7,959 nucleotides of DNA from an uncultured Lachnospiraceae bacterium (GTDB lineage: Bacteria > Bacillota > Clostridia > Lachnospirales > Lachnospiraceae): the NCBI GenBank assembly GCA_947174615.1, contig CAMWJQ010000179.1, positions 1-7,959 of the forward strand. The letters run 5' to 3'. The notes under the pieces were generated by a model, which was not told the DNA's origin, made no database searches, and worked only from the letters and a program-made list of their open reading frames with translations. Both the position numbers and the translations under genes were made by a program. Shown in pieces: positions 1 to 6,200 of this stretch. Every line of letters begins with the position of its first letter. The stretch's first letter is position 1.

Positions 1-28
1 ACTTTCTTTAGCTAAAAAATCAATATTT

Positions 29-55
29 CATAAACTAAATTTATGCTAAATTTAT
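29..55. repeat. Short direct repeat overlapping an inverted repeat, possible operator
   Basis: The 10-mer CTAAATTTAT occurs at 35-44 and again at 46-55, a period of 11 bases or about one helical turn. Overlapping it, CATAAA (29-34) and TTTATG (40-45) form a perfect inverted repeat with 6-base arms and a 5-base gap. Such an element just before a polysaccharide-degradation gene could be a regulator binding site, but AT-rich DNA yields repeats like this by chance. No known operator consensus is recognised. Confidence 0.3.
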
Positions 56-88
56 ATTGTGCAGTTGATGCACTATCGTTATTATGAG

Positions 89-97
89 AAAGGAGAG
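89..97 (+). promoter_or_regulatory. Ribosome binding site of the mannanase gene
   Basis: AAAGGAGAG contains an AGGAG core at 91-95, ten bases before the ATG at 106. This is slightly long but workable spacing. It fixes the start, because an in-frame TGA at 85-87 rules out any upstream start in this frame. Confidence 0.85.
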
Positions 98-105
98 AGC
101 ACAAT

Positions 106-213
106 ATGGTGGTAGGAAGATTGCGAAAAACATTGAAACGAAGTCTGGCAATAGCGATGGCGGCAGCGCTTATGGTGACTTCGGTTCCCGACCTTTCTGT
201 TACAGCCATGGCA
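106..213 (+). other. Sec signal peptide
   Basis: Residues 1-36. The N-region carries R5, R7, K8, K11 and R12. It is followed by a hydrophobic, Ala/Met/Leu-rich core (about 14-27) and a V-T-A-M-A sequence ending at A36, a good signal peptidase I site with cleavage before A37. No lipobox cysteine is present, so this is not a lipoprotein signal. The mature chain begins with an acidic stretch, a style common in secreted Lachnospiraceae proteins. Confidence 0.88.
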
Positions 214-3200
214 GCGGAGGCAGCTTACAAAGAGGACATTTCTGAGAAGGCTGCGTCAGAGGAAACAGAGGAAGGCGCATCACAGGACGGACAATCGACC
301 GATAATGAATCGACAGAACAGAAAGAGGACACTGTTGAGACACAGGAATCCAGCTCAGAGCAGAATGAAACGGAGAACGCCTCGGAGACTGAGAAGGAAT
401 CCGACACAGAAAGCATGACGGAACGGGAGGACAGTACAGAGAGCGAAACCGATACAGAGATTCAGACTGAGACCAGATCGGTGGATATAACGGAGTCGGA
501 CGAAGATGAGGAGTCGTTAGATAAAGAATCTGATAAGGAGCAGCGTCAGGAGGAAATCCAAGGGACGACGATCTATGAGAATGACTTTGATAATGTAGAA
601 AAGCTTGCAGATGTTGTGAATGTAGAGGGCAGCACTTTACCCAAGGATGCGGACGACAATCTCAATGTGTCTATTGCAGAGCTTGCGGATGGAAATAAGG
701 CGATCAAGTTCACGACGGACTTATCCAATGCTGAAGGATGGGAGGATATTTTTAAGGCAGAGATTGACCTTTCCAATGAATTTGCCAAGACGATAAGTGA
801 CAAGGTAGTCATGAGTTATGATTTGTACTTTCCTGCAGAAAGTGTTGGGGAAGATTTCGGCGTAATGACCCCTATGGCTGCTTTAAAAAGCGGAGAGAAC
901 TGGACATGGATAACACAAAAATCATGGCCAAGTTATCCGGATGATACTAATCAGTGGTCAACAGATGATCAGGTGACAGGTTATAAGGTGTTTCATGTGG
1001 AAATTGACATGAATGATTTTGAAACCTGGGATGGATCAGGTAATGTAGCATACCCGTTTGAGCAGATTACGCCAATCAAGGCAGTCATCCCATGCCTGGC
1101 TGGAAACACAAGTAAGTACAAGGGCGACATCTATCTTGACAACCTGAAGGTAAAAGCGGTAGGTGTAACATCGGGTGATGATAACCCGCCAGCTCCGGAT
1201 GACCCTGGTGAGGAAGAAAAACCACTTGAAGGGGAGCTGATTTACAAACAGGATTTTAATGAGCTGTCAAGTCTTGAAAATGTCATGACAGAGAATGTTT
1301 CGGGAAGAGCGCCGGAACTGGCGGAGCTGGCAGCAGGAAACAAGGCAGTCAAGTATACTGTCAGCGCACTGTCAGGAGGCAGCTGGGACGATATTTTTAA
1401 AGCAGAGTTTCAACTGGACACACCGTATGAGGAAGCGATTACCGATAAGGTGATTATGAGCTATGATGTATACTTCCCGTCAGACGGCGTGACGGGAGGC
1501 GAGGGTGGCACATTTGATTCCATGAAAGCGCAGGCGGCATTGAAGAGTGGCGCTGGCGAAACATGGGTATCCCAGAAATCATGGCCGGAATTTAAGGCAG
1601 AAACACTGGTGGAGGATGCAAAAGTACCAGGATTCAAGAAAGCGCATATCGTAATTGACATGAATGATTTTGAAACTTGGGACGGCTCAAAGAATGTAGC
1701 ATACCCGTTTGAGCAAATTACGCCGATTAAGGCAGTCATCCCCTGCTTTGCAGGAGCAGGAAGTACCTATGCAGGTGATATCTATCTGGATAACCTTGAA
1801 GTAAGGGCAGTAAGCTCCGAGGAAGAACCTCCGACAATAAGCAAAGAACTGATTTATGAGAATGACTTTAATGAACTGTCAAGTCTTGAAAATGTTATGA
1901 CAGAAAATGTTTCGGGAAGAACGCCGGAACTGGCGGAACTTGCGTCGGGCAATAAGGCGGTGAAGTATTCCGTACAGTTAGGAGGATCTGGCTGGGAAGA
2001 CATCTTTAAGGCACAGTTTAACCTGTCAGAACAATATGACAAACCGATCACGGAAAAGGTGGTCATGAGTTATGATATTTATTTTCCGTCTGCAAGTGTG
2101 ACAGCAGATAGTTTTGTCACGATAAAGGGACAGGCAACGGTTGCCAGCGGCAGTGCGTGGGATTGGGCTACCCAGAAAACGTGGCCGGAGATCACAGTGG
2201 ATACACTGGAAGACGATACAAATGTACCGGATTTTAAGAAAGCCCATGTTGAAATTGACATGAATGATCTTCAGGTTTGGGATAATGACGCAGGTGAGAA
2301 CAAATCATATCCTTTTGACAAAATTACGCCGATTCATGCAGTCATTCCCTGTCTTGCCGGTCAGGACAGTGCTTACGCCGGTGACTTATATCTGGACAAC
2401 CTCAAAGTCTGGGCTGTAAATGAAACCGGCGAAACCCCTGAGCCGACAGAGGACGTGGTTCTGGAACTGGATAAATCAGCATGGAAGGTTGGAGATCCTT
2501 ATGCTTATAATGGTGGAGAAAGCAGGATTGAGAACAAGACAATCAATGATAAGAAGCTGTTAGTGGTTTCATTAGATTATTCTAAAGATACTGACAAAGA
2601 TTGGAGTGAGGCGAAGTTCGATTACAGCCACCCGGCAGAAGTAGCAAGCTTAAAGGGATACAATGCCTTTGTGGCAGACGTATACTATAAACCTGCCGAC
2701 AAATCAGCAGGCAGTCTGGGCATCAAGTTATTTGCAAAGTCGCCGGAGACAGACAAAGAGACGATCAACAGCGATGCCGCATTACCGGAAGGAGAAGCGG
2801 TGGATATTCCGGGATTAGAGGGCTATTATAAGGCAGAGTATGTACTGGAAAAGAAGTATGAAGGAGCTTTCCAGAACATGACACTTGGCTTTATCGGCAA
2901 ATATACAGACTTTGCTGGAGACGTTTATTTTGATAATATGCGTTTTACAAAGAGAACCACACCGGATATCTACGTAGATGCGACCATCGAGCCAAAGAAG
3001 GGGGATGGAATCCGAGTCGTTGACGATGGAAGAGCCATTCAGACAGCAAGCGGTCAAAAGACGCCGATTGCAGAAAATGTAGCACTAGTTGATGCGAAGG
3101 CAATCGAAGCGACAAAGAACCTATATGCGTATTTAAAGGCGGTCGGTAACTCTGACAGCGTGATTTTCGGACATCAGAATGATACACACCACAAAGCAGG

Positions 3201-6200
3201 AAATACAGGCGAAAATTTTTCTAATTCCGATACCAAGGATGTGACAGGCAGCATCGCAGGTGTAATTGGTATTGATACATTGTCTCTTACAGGAAACGAG
3301 GCGTCGGAGTGGAATACGCCGGAGGCTGAGAGAATTGCTAATGTGGCAAGGATTACCAAGGAGGCGGCAGCAGAAGGTGCATTGGTAACATTGTCTGCGC
3401 ATATGCCAAATTTTGATCTGATTGACAAGAGAGTAAAGAATTTTGAGATATCAGGCGGAACAACAAATGAAACATTAGGCTATTGGGAAGTAGATGGTAA
3501 GAAACAATACAATTTCTCCGGATATACACCGGGAACACTGACAGGAAATGTCGTGGCAAGAATTATGCCGGGACAAGACTTGAATTATCTCTATACAGAT
3601 TATCTGGATCTGATAGCAGATTATGCGAAGGCTGTTGAAGGCGACGGTATTACCATTCTGTTCAGACCGCTTCATGAAAATACGGGAAGCTGGTTCTGGT
3701 GGGGGGCAGCGCTCTGCGATGAGCAGGCATATATCGCATTGTACCGATATACAGTAGATTATCTGAAAGAAACCAGAGGTGTCCACAATATCCTCTATGT
3801 CTACGGACCGGGCAGTGAGGCGGCAAATGCAGCGGAATACGCAGCAAGATATCCGGGCGATGCCTATGTGGACATGATTGGATATGATTTGTATCACCAG
3901 TATCCTTCACAGGATAATGAAGCAGGCTATCTGCAGAGCATCAGCCGGCAGAATCAGATTTTAAAGGAGTTTGCAGAAGCGCACAACAAACTATATGCGA
4001 TCACAGAGACGGGTGTCGCAGATAAAAACGCACAAGGCGCAGATATTGCGCTCAGGCGTACAGGCAACGAAGTGATGGACTGGTATACGAAGCTGTTAGA
4101 CCAAATCAGTGAGGATGGCGGTATCTGTTATTTCCTTGTATGGGCTAATTTTGATGAGAATGGCAGCTTCTATCTGCCCTACGTGACAGAGAAGAAAGAG
4201 AACGGCGTTCTGCACGGACATGAGATGATGGACGAGTTCATCAAATTCTACAATGACGACAGGAGTGCCTTTGCGACAGACATGAACAGCGCGTTTAAGA
4301 ACATCAAAGGCGTGACCAACACGACGAAGGCAGATGCAGTGGCTGGTTATATCACAGCGCCGCAGTCCGGTGACAGATTGCTGGCTGGCAGCGGGAGCAC
4401 GAGGCTGGCGGCGAGGTTATCAGGTGAGGTTGGCACAGCTGAAGTTCAGTTTGTAGCTTCCGCAGGAGAGAAGGAAGTCGTTCTGAAAGCATCATACAAT
4501 GAGAAGGACGGCGTCTGGGAAGCACAGATGACAGACGAACAGCTTTTAAGCCTTGGTGAAATTCCCGGTATGATCGCACTGATGGTCGGCGATGCCAAAA
4601 TCGCGGAAATCAGTGCCAGGTTTAACTTAAAGCAGGCTGAACAAAATGACATGATTCCTGAGGACTTTGAGGGGTACGCAGGCAGTAACAGGGAGTTAAA
4701 CAGTTCATGGACTACCAATAAAGATACAGGAAGCGAGATTTCGCTCAAACTGACAGAAGAAAAAGACAAGGTATTTGGCGGAAAATATGGTATGCAGATG
4801 GATATCACGCTGGCGAAAAAGGACGCGTGGGTAGGTGCGACCAAGAGTTTTGAGGCAGACTGGAGTGAGGGAAACGCTCTTGAGCTGTACACCATACCAG
4901 AGCAAAAGGGGCAGAAAGTTGTTGTTCAGGTAAAGAGCGGTGCAGAAGAATTTGAGGTCTATCTGCAGGAATATGAGGCGTACACAAAGTATGCAGCAAC
5001 CGGAACGCCTGTCAAGGTAACAATTCCTTTCAGTGCATTTGTGGGGAAACAGAATGGCAAGTTTGACCCGGCAAATATTCAGGTGATTGGACTCTGGTGT
5101 AACGCATTGCCAAGCGAGACAGTGGAATATCCGCTGAGCACGGTGATCTGTTATGATGAGATGCGTGTCGTGACGACAGAGCAGACAGAAGTACAGATTG
5201 TTGAGGCGACGATTGAACCCGGCAATGAGGATGAGTTAACGCTGGATTTGGATGCATCGGCGTGGAATGTTGCCGAAGGCTGGCAGTACACGGGACAGAG
5301 CACACTCAGAAACGAGACAGTTGACGGTAAGAAACTTCTCGCAGCCCATATGGATTATTCTAACGATTCAGATAAGGACTGGAGTGAGGCAAAGTTTGAC
5401 TATACACATCCATCAACGGTAGAGTCGCTGAGTGAATATAATACATTCAAGGTGGATATATACTATAAGCCGGCAGATAAAAAATCTGGCAGTTTTGCTG
5501 TCAAACTATTCAGCAATAACATAGACGGCACAGTGAAATTGATCGACAAGGACGCTGCGGTGCCTGAAGGGACGCCAGTAGATATTCCAGGCATGGAAGG
5601 CTATTACAAGGCAGAGTATGTCCTGGAACTCAAGATACCCGAGGGTGCATTCAACAAATTAACATTGGGGCTGGTAGGCAAAAATACAGATTTTGTGGGA
5701 GACATCTATTTTGGTAATATGCGGTTTGCAAAGGCTGCTGAATCAGATATCTATGTAGATTCCACGCTTGTTCCGCAGAAAGGGGCAGGGATCCAGGTCG
5801 TTGATGACGGCAGAAGTATACAGACAGCAAGCGGAAATAAAGTCCGTATCCCCAGCGAGATAGCTTTGGCAGACGCGAATGCGAATGAGGCAGCCAGAAA
5901 TCTGTATGCGTACTTAAAGGCAGTCGGTGAGTCTGACAGCGTGATTTTCGGGCACCAGAATGATACCCATCACAAGGCAGGCAGCAAGGGCGAAGGATTT
6001 TCAAGCTCTGATACAGAGGATGTGACAGGCAGCATCGCAGGCGTTGTCGGTATTGATGTTCTGTCACTCACAGGAAATGAGGCATCCACGTGGGATGCGC
6101 CGGAAGCAGAGAGGATTGCCAATCTGGCAGCGATCACCAAAGAGGCGGCAGCCAAAGGCGCGCTGATCACATTGTCTGCACATATGCCAAACTTTGATGT

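Larger units (their letters stand above)
1..105 (+). promoter_or_regulatory. AT-rich upstream region of the mannanase gene
   Basis: This noncoding leader precedes the large gene. It is much richer in A and T than the coding sequence. A possible -10 element, TATATT, lies at 53-58, but no convincing -35 stands 16-18 bases before it, so the promoter assignment is weak. If it is used, transcription would start near 65 and leave a leader of about 40 bases. The region also holds an 11-base direct repeat and an inverted repeat, listed separately. No upstream gene end or terminator is visible. Confidence 0.35.
565..2418 (+). repeat. Triplicated N-terminal module array A1-A2-A3
   Basis: Three in-frame copies of a ~190-200 residue unit start near 565, 1231 and 1843. 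Shared marks are an NDF or QDF start, the MSYDxYFP strand, a QK(S/T)WP aromatic motif, IDMND, AVIPC and GDxYLDNL. The DNA of A2 and A3 is nearly the same around 1258-1350 and 1867-1960. The DNA of A1 and A2 is nearly the same around 1003-1090 and 1657-1742. Confidence 0.9.
2455..5172 (+). repeat. Tandem intragenic duplication, unit a (CBM27-GH26-Ig-CBM23)
   Basis: This unit aligns colinearly with unit b at 5236-7959. The offset is 927 residues (2,781 bases) through the CBM27-like module and the start of GH26. It becomes 930 after a three-residue insertion in the GH26 loop, and 933 after another in the Ig-like module. Both insertions are in unit b, and both are in frame. Similarity is visible at the DNA level as well, for example around 3601-3700 against 6391-6490. 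Confidence 0.93.

Noticed and set aside
57..85. Promoter-like pair TTGTGC (57-62) and TATTAT (80-85) with 17-base spacing
   Set aside because: Transcription would start near 92, inside the ribosome binding site, leaving too little leader for normal translation. The -35 matches only three of six consensus bases.
68..86. Alternative ATG starts at 68 and 84
   Set aside because: Both are out of frame with the large gene, and the in-frame TGA at 85-87 excludes any upstream start. Only the ATG at 106 has a well-placed AGGAG.
565..2418. CRISPR array or mobile-element repeats
   Set aside because: The repeats are about 600 bases long, in frame, and encode a diverging protein module. There are no short identical repeats with unique spacers, terminal inverted repeats or transposase motifs.
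3475..3897. 140-codon open frame on the - strand
   Set aside because: It lies entirely within the GH26 coding sequence, its protein is Cys/Ile/Arg-rich without recognisable motifs, and the matching antisense region of copy b (around 6232-6576) opens in the same way only because the sense strands are homologous.
3076..4281. GH5 or GH113 mannanase instead of GH26
   Set aside because: The HENTGSWFWWG acid/base motif and ITETG nucleophile motif, with about 110 residues between them, fit GH26. The NEP motif typical of GH5 is not seen.
4446..4895. 149-codon open frame on the - strand
   Set aside because: It is antisense to the Ig-like and CBM23-like modules of copy a, Ser-rich without motifs, and no ribosome binding site or conserved product was recognised.
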